Assembly: GCA_039198835.1 (NCBI GenBank)
Contig: JBCCTH010000017.1
Coordinates: 1-23,189, forward strand
Reading direction: 5' to 3'
Source of the DNA: Shimia_B sp039198835
Lineage (GTDB): Bacteria > Pseudomonadota > Alphaproteobacteria > Rhodobacterales > Rhodobacteraceae
Length of the DNA: 23,189 nt
Shown: positions 1-8,541 of the stretch, in pieces
How positions within the stretch are numbered: position 1 is the first letter of the stretch
How the letters are laid out: each line of letters begins with the position of its first letter
Position numbers and translations under genes: made by a program
Notes under the pieces: model-generated
What the model was told of the DNA's origin: nothing
What the model saw: the letters and a program-made list of their open reading frames with translations, nothing else
Databases searched by the model: none

Positions 1-48
1 CTGACCTGGGGCCTGACCTGGGGCCTGACCTGGGGCCTGACCTGGGGC
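1..48. repeat. 12-bp tandem repeat, four perfect copies, cut by window edge
   Basis: Four identical head-to-tail copies of CTGACCTGGGGC fill positions 1-48, and the array may continue outside the window. The period is a multiple of three, so a reading frame through it repeats a tetrapeptide: Leu-Thr-Trp-Gly on the plus strand (open to a TGA at 97-99), or Ala-Pro-Gly-Gln on the minus strand. Neither frame has a recognisable domain in the visible part. It lies 45 bp beyond the topA stop codon. Confidence 0.9.
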
Positions 49-93
49 CACGAGCAGCGCGCGCGCGCCGCGTTTCAAAGGCCCGCGCGCCGA

Positions 94-2790
94 TCATGAC
101 TTTTTGGCAGGGGTCTTTCGCTTGGCGGCGGGCTTTTTGGCGGGGGGCTTCTTTTTGGTGACCTTCTTGCCCTTGCGCGCGGCCGCCTCGGCGATAAGGT
201 CAACGGCCTGCGCGACCGTCAGATCATCGATTTCCACGGTGTCGGGGATCGTCGCGTTGAGCTTTTCCCATTTCACGTAAGGCCCGTACTTGCCTTTATA
301 GACCGCGAGCGCGCCGCCGGCCTCTGGGTGTTCGCCCAATTCGCGCACGGGCGCGGCCGCCTGCCCGCGTTGGCCGCGCCGGGGCTTTGAGGCGATCACC
401 TCCACCGCCCTGTTCATCCCGATCTCCCAGACATCTTCGATGCTTTCGAGATTGGCGTTCACACCGCCGCGGTCAGAGATGCTTTCTGCGTATTTCAGAT
501 AGGGGCCGTAGCGCCCGATATTGGCCCAGATCGCCACGCCATCATCGGGATGCGGGCCGATGAAGCGCGGCAGGCTTAGAAGCTTGAGCGCCTCCTCGAG
601 CGTCAAGCCCTCGGGCGACCAGCCCTTGGGCACACCCTGGCGCGGCGGCTTTTCATCGCCGTTTTGTGCGCCGCGCTGCACATAAGGGCCGAAGCGGCCT
701 TTGAAGACGCGGATCTCATCACCCGCATCGGTGCCCAGAAGCTTGCCCTCGGGCGGGATGACCGATTTCGCCTCCTCGTCGGAAAGCGGCGGTCCGAAGG
801 GGCGCGTGAAGCGGCATTCGGGGTAGTTCGAGCAGCCGATGAACGCGCCGCCCGAGCGCGCGGTGCGCATCGAGAGGCGACCTACGCCGCAATTCGGGCA
901 GGTGCGCGGATCGCCCCCGCCTGGCAGCGGCGGGAAGAGATGGGGCGACAGCTCTTCGTTGATTTTCTCGAGCACCTCGGTGATCGATTTGTCCATCGCC
1001 TGGCCGATGGCCGCTGAAAAATCGGCCCAGAAGCGCGTGAGCACGTCTTTATATTCGCGCGCGCCCGCGCTCACATCATCGAGCTCTTCTTCGAGCGAGC
1101 CTGTGAAATCATAGTCCACGTAGCGGCGGAAAAAGTTCGTCAGAAACGCCGTCACAAGACGGCCCTTATCCTCTGGAAAGAGGCGGCCTTTGTCTTTGCG
1201 CACATATTCACGATCCTGGATCGTGGTGACGATGGAGGCGTAGGTCGACGGGCGCCCGATGCCCAGCTCTTCCATGCGTTTGACGAGCGTGGCCTCGGTG
1301 TAGCGCGGGGGCGGCTGGGTGAACGACTGAAGCGCGAGCACACCTTTATCCGCGCTCATTACCGCCGATTTCGCGAGGAGCACAGCGCCCGCGCCCTCAT
1401 CGACGAGGCTGTCTTCCTGCTCTTCGGCTTTGGCGAAGGCGGCCTGGTAGGCGGAGCGAAGCGGCGCGCTATCGCCCGGCGAGACTTTGGGCAAGCGCTT
1501 GTCATCATCATCCTCGACATCGTCGCGGCCCTCTTCATAGACCCGCAAGAAGCCGTCGAAGAGCACGACCTGCCCTGTCGCGCGCAATTCTACCTGCTTG
1601 TCTTCGCTGCCGATGGTGACGGTCGTGCGCTCAAGGCGCGCGCCTTCCATCTGAGAGGCGATCGTGCGCTTCCAGATCAGATCATAGAGCTTGCGCTGAT
1701 CCTCATCGGTGACCTTGAGCGCATCCGGAGCGCGCGCCATTTCAGTGGGGCGCACGCATTCATGGGCTTCCTGGGCGTTTTTGGCCTTGTTTTTATATGT
1801 GCGCGGCTTCTCGGGCACATAGGCCGCGCCGAAGCGGTCTTTGATGGCTGCGCGCGCGTCGCTGACGGCTTCGGGGGCCATATCGATCCCGTCGGTGCGC
1901 ATGTAGGTGATATAGCCGGCCTCATAGAGGCGCTGGGCAAGGTTCATTGTTTGGCGCGCGCCATAGCCGAATTTGCGGCTTGCCTCCTGCTGGAGCGTCG
2001 ATGTCATGAAAGGCGGCGAGGGGTTGCGGCTCGCGGGCTTTGCCTCGACGGCGGTGACTTTGAGCGCCCGGCTCGCCACCGCCTTGACGGCGAGTTCCGC
2101 CGCCGCGCGATTTTCGATGTCATAGCGTTCGAGCTTTCGACCGCCCAGTGTCACGAGACGCGCCTCGAAGGTTTCGCCCGCCGCGGTGCCCAGCATGGCG
2201 CGCAATGTCCAGTATTCGATCGGGCGGAAGGCCTCGATCTCCATTTCTCGTTCCACGATGAGCCGCAGGCACACCGATTGCACGCGCCCCGCGGATTTTG
2301 CCCCAGGCAAACGCCGCCAGAGCACCGGCGAGAGCTTGAAGCCCACCAGATAATCGAGCGCGCGGCGCGCGAGATAGGCCTCGACGAGCTCCATATCGAC
2401 TTCGCGGGGCGATTTCATCGCCTCGGTCACCGCGCGTTCCGTGATCGCGTTGAAGACGACGCGTTTGACGGGCGTGTCCTTTTTTATGGCGCGGCGTTTG
2501 CGGAGCGCCTCTTCAAGGTGCCAGCTGATCGCCTCGCCTTCGCGGTCAGGGTCGGTGGCAAGGATCAGCTCCCCATCCTCGGCCAGCGCATCGGCAATGG
2601 CTTTGACGTGCTTTTTAGAATCGCTCGCGATCTCCCAAAGCATCTCGAATTCGTTGTCAGGATCGACCGAGCCGTCCTTGGGAGGCAAATCGCGAACATG
2701 CCCGTAGCTCGCCAGAACTGTGAAGTTCTTACCGAGATATTTGTTGATTGTCTTGGCCTTAGCCGGAGACTCGACGACGACGACGGCCAT
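94..2790 (-). CDS. topA: DNA topoisomerase I (type IA)
   Basis: Relaxes negatively supercoiled DNA by transient single-strand cleavage through a 5'-phosphotyrosine link; cytoplasmic and normally essential. The 898-residue protein opens with the TOPRIM domain (VVVESPAKAKTINKYLG; DPDREGEAISWH). The catalytic tyrosine is about Tyr296 in ITYMRTDG. A four-Cys zinc ribbon (CPNC...CSNYPEC) lies near residues 628-660. Three C-terminal topoisomerase repeats (GRFGPYVQ, GRYGPYLK, GKYGPYVK) and a Lys/Pro/Ala-rich basic tail complete it. The usual Ser after RTD is Gly here, which I believe is common in alphaproteobacteria. An acidic stretch (EDDDD) interrupts the core. I chose the ATG at 2790, which has GGAAG about 10 nt upstream; an in-frame ATG at 2811 has no such site. 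It follows dprA on the same strand after 91 bp containing a promoter candidate. Confidence 0.97.
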   Translation of the reverse strand: MAVVVVESPAKAKTINKYLGKNFTVLASYGHVRDLPPKDGSVDPDNEFEMLWEIASDSKKHVKAIADALAEDGELILATDPDREGEAISWHLEEALRKRRAIKKDTPVKRVVFNAITERAVTEAMKSPREVDMELVEAYLARRALDYLVGFKLSPVLWRRLPGAKSAGRVQSVCLRLIVEREMEIEAFRPIEYWTLRAMLGTAAGETFEARLVTLGGRKLERYDIENRAAAELAVKAVASRALKVTAVEAKPASRNPSPPFMTSTLQQEASRKFGYGARQTMNLAQRLYEAGYITYMRTDGIDMAPEAVSDARAAIKDRFGAAYVPEKPRTYKNKAKNAQEAHECVRPTEMARAPDALKVTDEDQRKLYDLIWKRTIASQMEGARLERTTVTIGSEDKQVELRATGQVVLFDGFLRVYEEGRDDVEDDDDKRLPKVSPGDSAPLRSAYQAAFAKAEEQEDSLVDEGAGAVLLAKSAVMSADKGVLALQSFTQPPPRYTEATLVKRMEELGIGRPSTYASIVTTIQDREYVRKDKGRLFPEDKGRLVTAFLTNFFRRYVDYDFTGSLEEELDDVSAGAREYKDVLTRFWADFSAAIGQAMDKSITEVLEKINEELSPHLFPPLPGGGDPRTCPNCGVGRLSMRTARSGGAFIGCSNYPECRFTRPFGPPLSDEEAKSVIPPEGKLLGTDAGDEIRVFKGRFGPYVQRGAQNGDEKPPRQGVPKGWSPEGLTLEEALKLLSLPRFIGPHPDDGVAIWANIGRYGPYLKYAESISDRGGVNANLESIEDVWEIGMNRAVEVIASKPRRGQRGQAAAPVRELGEHPEAGGALAVYKGKYGPYVKWEKLNATIPDTVEIDDLTVAQAVDLIAEAAARKGKKVTKKKPPAKKPAAKRKTPAKKS

Positions 2791-2828
2791 GTGAAACGCA
2801 CTTCCTTCCATACGGGTGGATGCCGCGA

Positions 2829-2856
2829 AACATGGTTAGGGTGCGGGAATTGTCAA
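2829..2856 (-). promoter_or_regulatory. Candidate sigma-70 promoter of topA
   Basis: On the minus strand a perfect TTGACA (2856-2851) is followed, after 16 bp, by CATGTT (2834-2829). The -10 is a weak match, as is common in alphaproteobacteria. Transcription would begin near 2822, giving a leader of about 30 nt before the topA ATG. It would let topA be expressed independently of dprA. Motif inspection only. Confidence 0.4.
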
Positions 2857-2881
2857 TCAAGGAAGGTGTGGGCAGCTTCGA

Positions 2882-4096
2882 TCAACCCGTTTTAAGGGCC
2901 AGGAGGCCGCCCGCCTGTCGTTCGATTTTCCCGTCGATTTCAAGATCCACCAGCGCCGATGAGACATGCTCGGCGCTTGTGCCGGTGTCGCGAATGAGTT
3001 GGTCCTCGGCCATGGGAGAGGGGCCGAGGCGCTCGATGATCTGGCGGTGAAGGGCCGCGATCTCGCGCAGCGGGGGCGGGAGCATTGCATCGCGCGTGGC
3101 GCTTTGCGGTGTGTTGGCGCGGGCGCTGCCGGCGTTGGTCGCGTGGCTCGGGCTCTTCTGGTCGCCCATGGCCGGCGTGGCATCCGCGCGGGCCTCGTCG
3201 GCCGTGCCCAGAAGCTCAAAAATGTCTTCCACGCTGCGCAAGAGCGTTGCGCCGTCTCTGATGAGCCGGAGGCACCCGGCCGCGCGGGCATCGAAAGGAT
3301 GGCCGGGCACAGCGAGCACATCGCGCCCCTGATCGAGGGCGATTTCGGCTGTGATCAGGCTCCCTGATCGCGCGGCGGCCTCGATGACGACGACCGCGCG
3401 CGCCACCCCTGAGATCAGACGATTGCGGCGCGGAAAGTGGCGCGCTTGCGGCTGAAGGCCCATGGGCATTTCGCTCACGAGCGCGCCTTTTTCAGCGATT
3501 TGCGCCATCAGCGCCGCGTTTTCCGGCGGATACGTGACATCGACCCCCCCGGCGAGAACCGCGATGGTGCCGGTTTCAAGCGAGGCCTGATGGACGACGG
3601 TGTCAATGCCGCGGGCGAGCCCCGACACTGTCGTATAGCCGCCCTGGCCGAGCTCATGGGCGAGCCGCTTTGCCATCCGTGTCCCCAGGGACGAGGCGTT
3701 GCGCGCGCCCACGAGCGCCACCGCGCGGCCTTCGCTCTGAGGGGCTGTGCCGCGCATCCAGATCAGGGGCGGCGCATCGGCGATCTCGGCCAGGGCGGCG
3801 GGATAGGATGGCGTGCCCTTGGCGACGAGCCGCGCCTTCGCGCGTTTTGCCGCTTTGAACTCCCCCGCGATCATGCGCTCGGGGCAGGGGGCATAGCCTT
3901 CGATGCCTGCCGCGCGCGCCATCTCGGGCAGGGCTTCGAGCGCGGCTTGGGCGGTTTTGTGTTCTGAAAGGAGGCGCGTGTAGGTCGCGACGCCCACGCG
4001 GCGCGAGCGCAAGAGACGGAGACAGGAAAACAGATTTTCTTCTTCTGAGATGGGTGAGAGTGGGGGGTGAGAGGAAGAATTTCCGCCTTTAACCAT
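2882..4096 (-). CDS. dprA: DNA-processing protein DprA (Smf)
   Basis: Binds incoming single-stranded DNA and loads RecA during natural transformation; many species without known competence also carry it. The 404-residue protein has the Rossmann-like DprA core. Visible motifs are GARNASSLG, TTVSGLARGIDTVVHQASL, the PRRNRLISG loop and ARSGSLITA. After a low-complexity linker (about residues 300-335) comes a C-terminal winged-helix domain (LGPSPMAEDQLIRDTG...LEIDGKIERQAGG). An N-terminal helical segment precedes the core. The ATG at 4096 has GGAG spaced 6 nt upstream. It lies between tldD and topA on the same strand. The dprA-topA pairing is common in Rhodobacterales. Confidence 0.95.
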   Translation of the reverse strand: MVKGGNSSSHPPLSPISEEENLFSCLRLLRSRRVGVATYTRLLSEHKTAQAALEALPEMARAAGIEGYAPCPERMIAGEFKAAKRAKARLVAKGTPSYPAALAEIADAPPLIWMRGTAPQSEGRAVALVGARNASSLGTRMAKRLAHELGQGGYTTVSGLARGIDTVVHQASLETGTIAVLAGGVDVTYPPENAALMAQIAEKGALVSEMPMGLQPQARHFPRRNRLISGVARAVVVIEAAARSGSLITAEIALDQGRDVLAVPGHPFDARAAGCLRLIRDGATLLRSVEDIFELLGTADEARADATPAMGDQKSPSHATNAGSARANTPQSATRDAMLPPPLREIAALHRQIIERLGPSPMAEDQLIRDTGTSAEHVSSALVDLEIDGKIERQAGGLLALKTG

Positions 4097-4243
4097 CCCT
4101 GTCTCCGTCCGTTGCGGAATCAGAATTAGGGTAAAAGGGTTAACGAGGTCTAAAGAGATCCGCGCCGCGCCGCGGCCCGACGGGCTTTTTCCATCGCCAT
4201 GGCGCGCGGCGTCCGGCGGCAGGCCGTGCCAGCCAAAGACTGG

Positions 4244-5665
4244 CTAAACCGCCGATCCGCCCACAGTCAGGCCGCCGATCATCATCGAAGGCTGTCCCAC
4301 GCCCACGGGCACCCATTGACCCGCCTTTCCGCAATTTCCGATGCCGGGATCGAGCGCGAAATCGTTGCCGATCGCCCGGATATGTTTGAGCGCTGTCGCG
4401 CCATCGCCAATGAGCGTTGCGCCTTTGACGGGCGCGCCGATCTGGCCGTCTTTCACGCGGTAGGCCTCGGTGCAGGAGAAGACGAATTTACCGCTGGTGA
4501 TATCGACCTGGCCGCCGCCGAAGCCCACGGCATAAAGACCGTCTTTGAGGTCGGCGACCATCGATTTGGGGTCGCTGTCGCCTGCGAGCATGTAGGTGTT
4601 TGTCATCCTTGGCATCGGGATATGGGCATAGCTTTCGCGCCTTCCATTGCCTGTGGGCGCGACGCCCATGAGGCGCGCATTCTGGCGGTCTTGCATGTAG
4701 CCCACGAGCACCCCGTCTTCGATCAGCGTGTTTTTGGCGCTGGGCGTGCCCTCGTCATCAAACGTGATCGAGCCGCGCCGATCCGGGATCGTGCCATCAT
4801 CGAGAACGGTGACCCCTTTCGCGGCCACCTGCTGACCCATGAGGCCCGCGAATGCCGATGTGCCCTTGCGATTGAAATCGCCCTCGAGCCCGTGGCCCAC
4901 TGCTTCGTGGAGCAGAATGCCCGGCCAGCCAGAGCCAAGCACCACATCCATGACCCCGGCGGGCGCGGGGACGGCCTCGAGATTGACGAGCGCGATGCGC
5001 AGCGCTTCGCGGACCGCGCCTTGCCAGTGGCCGGGCTCCATGAGGCCCGAAAGGCCATGACGCCCGCCCGCGCCCGCTGTCCCGCCCTCGCGGCGACCGT
5101 CCTGATCGACGATGATCGAGACATTGAGGCGCGCCATGGGGCGGGTATCGGCGTAGCGCGCGCCATCGGGGCGCAGGATCTCGACCTCCTGAAGCGAGGC
5201 CGAAAGAACCGCCGAGACCTGCACGACGCGCGTATCGAGGCCACGGGCGAAAGCATCGATCTCGCGCAGCATATCGACCTTGGCGGGGAAGGCCGCGTCT
5301 CCCATCGGATCGGTCTCGGCATACAGCTTTTGGTTGGTGTGGCGCGGTGCCTCGGCGAGCGTGCCCCCGCCCGCGCCCACCGCCAGACGCGCCGTGGCAG
5401 AGGCGCGAACGATGGCGGCCTCGGATATCTCTGAGGCATGGGCATAGCCCGCTGTCTCGCCCCTGACCGCGCGCAGCCCAAAACCCTCGGCGGCGTTGTA
5501 ATTCGACGTCCGCAGGCGGCCATCATCAAAAGCCAGCGTTTCGGCGCGGCGGCGCTCCAGAAAGAGCTCGCCATCATCGGCCCCGTCTGTGGCGGCTTTC
5601 AGAAGCTTGAGCGCGGCGGCTTCACCCAGATGGGTCTCGAAGGGGCGAAAGGGGGCGTGCGTCAT
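4244..5665 (-). CDS. tldD: Metalloprotease TldD
   Basis: TldD is the catalytic subunit of the TldD-TldE zinc protease, which trims unfolded peptides and helps mature some peptide antibiotics and antitoxins; cytoplasmic. The 473-residue length is usual for the family. The HExxxH zinc motif is visible as HEAVGHGLEGD (His253, Glu254, His258), and Cys445 in GNCGKAGQ fits the third ligand. The N-terminal segment (FLERRRAETLAFDDGRLRTSN) matches the family start. I chose the ATG at 5665, preceded by AAAGGA about 5 nt upstream; the frame stays open further upstream but without family-like sequence. The partner tldE/pmbA is not in this window. The gene is divergent from ctaC. Confidence 0.96.
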   Translation of the reverse strand: MTHAPFRPFETHLGEAAALKLLKAATDGADDGELFLERRRAETLAFDDGRLRTSNYNAAEGFGLRAVRGETAGYAHASEISEAAIVRASATARLAVGAGGGTLAEAPRHTNQKLYAETDPMGDAAFPAKVDMLREIDAFARGLDTRVVQVSAVLSASLQEVEILRPDGARYADTRPMARLNVSIIVDQDGRREGGTAGAGGRHGLSGLMEPGHWQGAVREALRIALVNLEAVPAPAGVMDVVLGSGWPGILLHEAVGHGLEGDFNRKGTSAFAGLMGQQVAAKGVTVLDDGTIPDRRGSITFDDEGTPSAKNTLIEDGVLVGYMQDRQNARLMGVAPTGNGRRESYAHIPMPRMTNTYMLAGDSDPKSMVADLKDGLYAVGFGGGQVDITSGKFVFSCTEAYRVKDGQIGAPVKGATLIGDGATALKHIRAIGNDFALDPGIGNCGKAGQWVPVGVGQPSMMIGGLTVGGSAV

Positions 5666-5790
5666 GTTGTCCTTTCCGCGCGCTTGGCGCGCTTTGTGGG
5701 GCATCCACCCCGTTTGAGGGCGGTTTTGACGCGCCCGCTCGAGATTGCCCAGCTTTCTTCCATATGGTTTGACGGAGGCCACAAGCAACG

Positions 5791-5819
5791 GAATGCAATC
5801 GCGTGCTGTCGCATACAAT
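5791..5819 (+). promoter_or_regulatory. Possible ctaC operon promoter
   Basis: TACAAT at 5814-5819 matches five of six bases of a -10 box and would start transcription near 5826, about 20 nt before the ctaC ATG. The sequence 17 bp upstream (GAATGC) is a poor -35, so an activator may be needed or the call may be wrong. An unpaired TTGACG lies at 5769-5774. The 182-bp gap between tldD and ctaC must hold both divergent promoters. Confidence 0.25.
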
Positions 5820-5847
5820 GCCGATCCGCCGCCCTATGAGGACATCC

Positions 5848-6759
5848 ATGGGACTGACCCGAACCCTTTCCGCAGCCACTTTGAGCCTTATCGCGCCTTT
5901 CGCCGCCGCGCAGAGCGCGCTGGAAGCGCCGCTTGGCGATCTTGAGATTGTCGGCGCACCCGTTGCCAATGGCACGGGCTTTCAGCCCGCCGCCACAGAG
6001 CTCGCGCGCGATATCGTCTGGCTCGACTCTATGATCCTCGTGATCATCACCGCCATCGTCATTCTTGTGATGGCGCTTCTCGGGATCGTGATTTTCCGGT
6101 ACAATCAGCGGGCCAACAAAACGCCCGCCACTTTCACGCATAACTCCCCTCTGGAGGTCGCCTGGACAATCGTGCCGGTGCTGATCCTTGTCTTCATCGG
6201 CGCGTTTTCGCTCCCGGTGCTTTTCAAGCAGCAGGAGATCCCGGAAGCGGATGTGACGATCAAGGTCACCGGATATCAATGGTATTGGGGCTATGAATAT
6301 GTGGATCATGAATTTGGTTTTGAGAGCTTCATGATCGGCGCGCCCGCCACCGGCGGCGATTATCGCCTCACCCCCGAGATCAGCGCACAGCTTGAAGCCG
6401 CAGGCTACAGCGATCAAGAATTCCTCCTGGCCACCGATACCGCCGTCGTCGTGCCCATCGACAAGACAATCGTCATGCAGGTCACCGGCGCGGATGTCAT
6501 TCATTCCTGGGCGATGCCCGCCTTTGGCGTGAAGCAGGACGCTGTCCCCGGGCGGCTGGCCGAGCTTTGGTTCAAGGCCGAGGAAGAGGGCGTGTATTTC
6601 GGCCAATGTTCGGAACTCTGCGGGTTTGCCCATGCTTATATGCCGATCACAGTGAAAGTGGTGAGCCAGGAGGCCTATGATGCCTGGCTTGCGGGCGCGG
6701 TTGAGGCCTATGCGGGCGATCCGACGACGCTGCCGGGATATAAGGTGGCGGCGAAGTAA
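5848..6759 (+). CDS. ctaC: Cytochrome c oxidase subunit II (aa3 type)
   Basis: Accepts electrons from cytochrome c through the binuclear CuA centre and passes them to subunit I. The 303-residue precursor has a signal peptide ending at about AAAQ-SALE, two membrane helices (about residues 55-85 and 105-130) and a periplasmic cupredoxin domain. CuA ligands are intact: His219 (DVIHSW), Cys254, Glu256, Cys258, His262 and Met265 (CSELCGFAHAYM). The aromatic patch YQWYWGYEY is the cytochrome c electron entry site, so this is not a quinol oxidase subunit. I chose the ATG at 5848, with GAGGA 5 nt upstream; in-frame ATGs at 5803, 5818 and 5836 would add non-signal-like residues. Its stop overlaps the ctaB start by one base (TAATG). 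Confidence 0.97.
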   Translation: MGLTRTLSAATLSLIAPFAAAQSALEAPLGDLEIVGAPVANGTGFQPAATELARDIVWLDSMILVIITAIVILVMALLGIVIFRYNQRANKTPATFTHNSPLEVAWTIVPVLILVFIGAFSLPVLFKQQEIPEADVTIKVTGYQWYWGYEYVDHEFGFESFMIGAPATGGDYRLTPEISAQLEAAGYSDQEFLLATDTAVVVPIDKTIVMQVTGADVIHSWAMPAFGVKQDAVPGRLAELWFKAEEEGVYFGQCSELCGFAHAYMPITVKVVSQEAYDAWLAGAVEAYAGDPTTLPGYKVAAK

Positions 6760-7739
6760 TGTCGGACGCGACCGTCAATCCGAGCGCCTCAAGCGCCGCA
6801 GACCGCAGGGCGCGCGATTTTCACCGGGCACGCGATTATGAGCCGAGCTTCGGCGATTACTTCGCGCTCCTGAAGCCCCGCGTCATGTCGCTTGTGGTGT
6901 TCACCGCTTTGGTGGGCGTGTTGGCCGCACCATCCTCGCTGCATTGGGTGGAAGCGTTCGCGGCGCTTCTTTTCATCGCGGTGGGCGCGGGCGCGTCAGG
7001 CGCGCTCAACATGTGGTGGGATGCCGATATCGACGCCGTCATGCGCCGCACGGCCAAACGCCCGATCCCCTCGGGCCGCGTCGATGGGCAGGATGCGCTC
7101 TATATCGGCGTCGCGCTTTCGCTTTTGTCGGCGGTGATGCTCTGGCTCACGACCAACCTCCTTGCCGCGGGGCTCTTGGCCTTCACGATCTTCTTTTACG
7201 CGGTGGTCTATTCCATGTGGCTCAAGCGCTCGACCCCGCAGAACATCGTGATTGGCGGCGCGGCGGGGGCCTTCCCGCCGATGATCGGATGGGTCGCGGT
7301 CACTGGCACGCTCTCGATCGAGGCCGTGCTGATGTTTGCGATCATCTTTCTTTGGACACCGCCGCATTTCTGGGCGCTCGCGCTCTTCATGCGCAATGAT
7401 TACGACAATGCTGGCGTGCCCATGCTCACGGTCACCCATGGCCGCCGCAGCACCCGGAACCACATTTTGGTCTATTCGATCATCATGGCGCTTTTCGCCG
7501 TGGGGGCCGCGTTTACATCGCTCGGCGGGCCGTTTTACCTTGCTGTCGCGCTCATCGCCAACGCGATCTGGCTGCGCGATGCGTTCCGCATCTGGCGGCG
7601 CGATGAAGCGGCGGCGGACTCAGATGATTTCAGCGTTGAAAAAGGCTTCTTCAAATTCTCGCTCCTCTACCTTTTCCTCCATTTCGGGGCGATCTGGGTC
7701 GAGGCGGTCTTGCCTGCGGGCGCATGGGGTGGATGGTGA
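6759..7739 (+). CDS. ctaB: Protoheme IX farnesyltransferase (heme O synthase)
   Basis: Transfers a farnesyl group to heme b to make heme O, the precursor of heme A in aa3 oxidase; integral membrane UbiA-family prenyltransferase. The 326 residues carry the two Asp-rich motifs: N84-x3-D88-x3-D92 in NMWWDADIDAVMRRTAKRP, and RNDYDNAGVPML in the later loop. About nine hydrophobic segments are visible. The N-terminal ~30 residues are hydrophilic and variable. The start overlaps the ctaC stop by one base and its own TGA overlaps the next ATG (TGATG), which suggests translational coupling. Heme A synthase (ctaA) is not here. Confidence 0.97.
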   Translation: MSDATVNPSASSAADRRARDFHRARDYEPSFGDYFALLKPRVMSLVVFTALVGVLAAPSSLHWVEAFAALLFIAVGAGASGALNMWWDADIDAVMRRTAKRPIPSGRVDGQDALYIGVALSLLSAVMLWLTTNLLAAGLLAFTIFFYAVVYSMWLKRSTPQNIVIGGAAGAFPPMIGWVAVTGTLSIEAVLMFAIIFLWTPPHFWALALFMRNDYDNAGVPMLTVTHGRRSTRNHILVYSIIMALFAVGAAFTSLGGPFYLAVALIANAIWLRDAFRIWRRDEAAADSDDFSVEKGFFKFSLLYLFLHFGAIWVEAVLPAGAWGGW

Positions 7740-7927
7740 TGTTTGAGAATGTGACAAGCGAGATGCATGAGCGGCGCAAAAGCCGCAATCTGGGCGTCGC
7801 GGCCTGTCTTGCGGCGTTCATAGTGCTCCTTTTCGCGCTGACGGCGGTCAAAGTGCAGCAGCACGGGATCATCCAGGGCTTTGATCATGTCGTACGGCCC
7901 GAGCTTTTGCCGGCGGATGGATCATGA
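7739..7927 (+). CDS. Small single-pass membrane protein, CoxF-like
   Basis: A 62-residue protein with a basic N-terminus (MHERRKSRN), one hydrophobic helix at about residues 21-42 and a short tail (HVVRPELLPADGS). It sits exactly between ctaB and ctaG, where alphaproteobacterial oxidase clusters often carry a poorly characterised small ORF sometimes called coxF. Start by TGATG overlap with ctaB; the Shine-Dalgarno site is weak, so reinitiation is likely. By position it probably has a role in oxidase assembly or is a small accessory subunit. No motif proves this. Confidence 0.75.
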   Translation: MFENVTSEMHERRKSRNLGVAACLAAFIVLLFALTAVKVQQHGIIQGFDHVVRPELLPADGS

Positions 7928-7928
7928 G

Positions 7929-8516
7929 ATGAGGATCGCGCATGCGCCTTATCGCACGGCAGCGCGGCTTGCGGGCGTCGCGGCCCTGATGCTCGGCCTC
8001 GCCTATGCCTCGGTGCCGTTTTATGACTGGTTTTGCCGGGTCACGGGCTTTGGTGGCGCGACGGGCGTGAGCGCGGTTGCCTCAGACGAAGTGCTTGACA
8101 AGGAGATCACCATTCGCTTCGACGCCTCGATTGAAAAGGGGATGCCCTGGTCGTTCAAACCCGAAGTGCGCACAATGACGTTGCGCATCGGCGAGACCGG
8201 GCTGGCCTTTTATGAGGCCCACAACCCAACAGGCCGGCCCATCGCAGGCTCGGCCTCCTACAACGTCGCCCCCTACCAGGCGGGTGGCTTTTTCTCAAAG
8301 ATCGAATGTTTTTGCTTTGAAGAGCAGGTGCTCATGCCCGGCGAGACGGTCATGATGCCCGTGACCTTCTACGTCGACCCCGAGATCGTCGATGATCGCG
8401 AGGGCAAGCACATTCACACGATCACGCTCAGCTACACATTCTATGAGATCAATCTGCCCGAGGATGACTTGGATCAGGCGGCTCTCACTGGCGAGGCAGA
8501 GCCCTCGTTTAACTGA
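7929..8516 (+). CDS. ctaG: Cytochrome c oxidase assembly protein CtaG (Cox11 family)
   Basis: Copper chaperone that delivers copper to the CuB site of subunit I; anchored by one N-terminal helix with its domain in the periplasm. Family signatures are SVPFYDWFCRVTGFGG just after the helix, the copper-binding Cys-x-Cys in KIECFCFEEQVLMPGE, and the MPVTFYVDPEI strand with a C-terminal HTITLSYTFY. The ATG at 7929 follows the stop of the small upstream gene by one base and has GGA about 7 nt upstream. An in-frame ATG at 7917 is possible and would add four residues. Length about 195, usual for the family. Confidence 0.95.
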   Translation: MRIAHAPYRTAARLAGVAALMLGLAYASVPFYDWFCRVTGFGGATGVSAVASDEVLDKEITIRFDASIEKGMPWSFKPEVRTMTLRIGETGLAFYEAHNPTGRPIAGSASYNVAPYQAGGFFSKIECFCFEEQVLMPGETVMMPVTFYVDPEIVDDREGKHIHTITLSYTFYEINLPEDDLDQAALTGEAEPSFN

Positions 8517-8541
8517 AGGCTTCAAGGGACGGATCACCAAG

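Noticed and set aside
1..48. CRISPR array
   Set aside because: The 12-bp units are directly adjacent with no spacers, so this is a simple tandem repeat.
1762..2895. Plus-strand open frame of 377 codons opposite topA
   Set aside because: It lies antisense to the well-conserved topA and its start has no family-like sequence. Long antisense frames are expected in DNA this GC-rich.
4150..4200. Minus-strand 16-codon ORF between tldD and dprA (MAMEKARRAAARRGSL)
   Set aside because: It is basic and helix-like, but has no clear ribosome site and is too short to judge; GC-rich gaps produce such ORFs by chance.
4199..5434. Plus-strand open frame of 411 codons opposite tldD
   Set aside because: Translation is rich in Arg, His and Ala with no recognisable domain, and it is a mirror of the tldD codon pattern.
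5662..6633. Minus-strand open frame of 323 codons opposite ctaC
   Set aside because: It is the antisense of an oxidase subunit with all CuA ligands intact; its product is His/Asp/Gly-rich low-complexity sequence.
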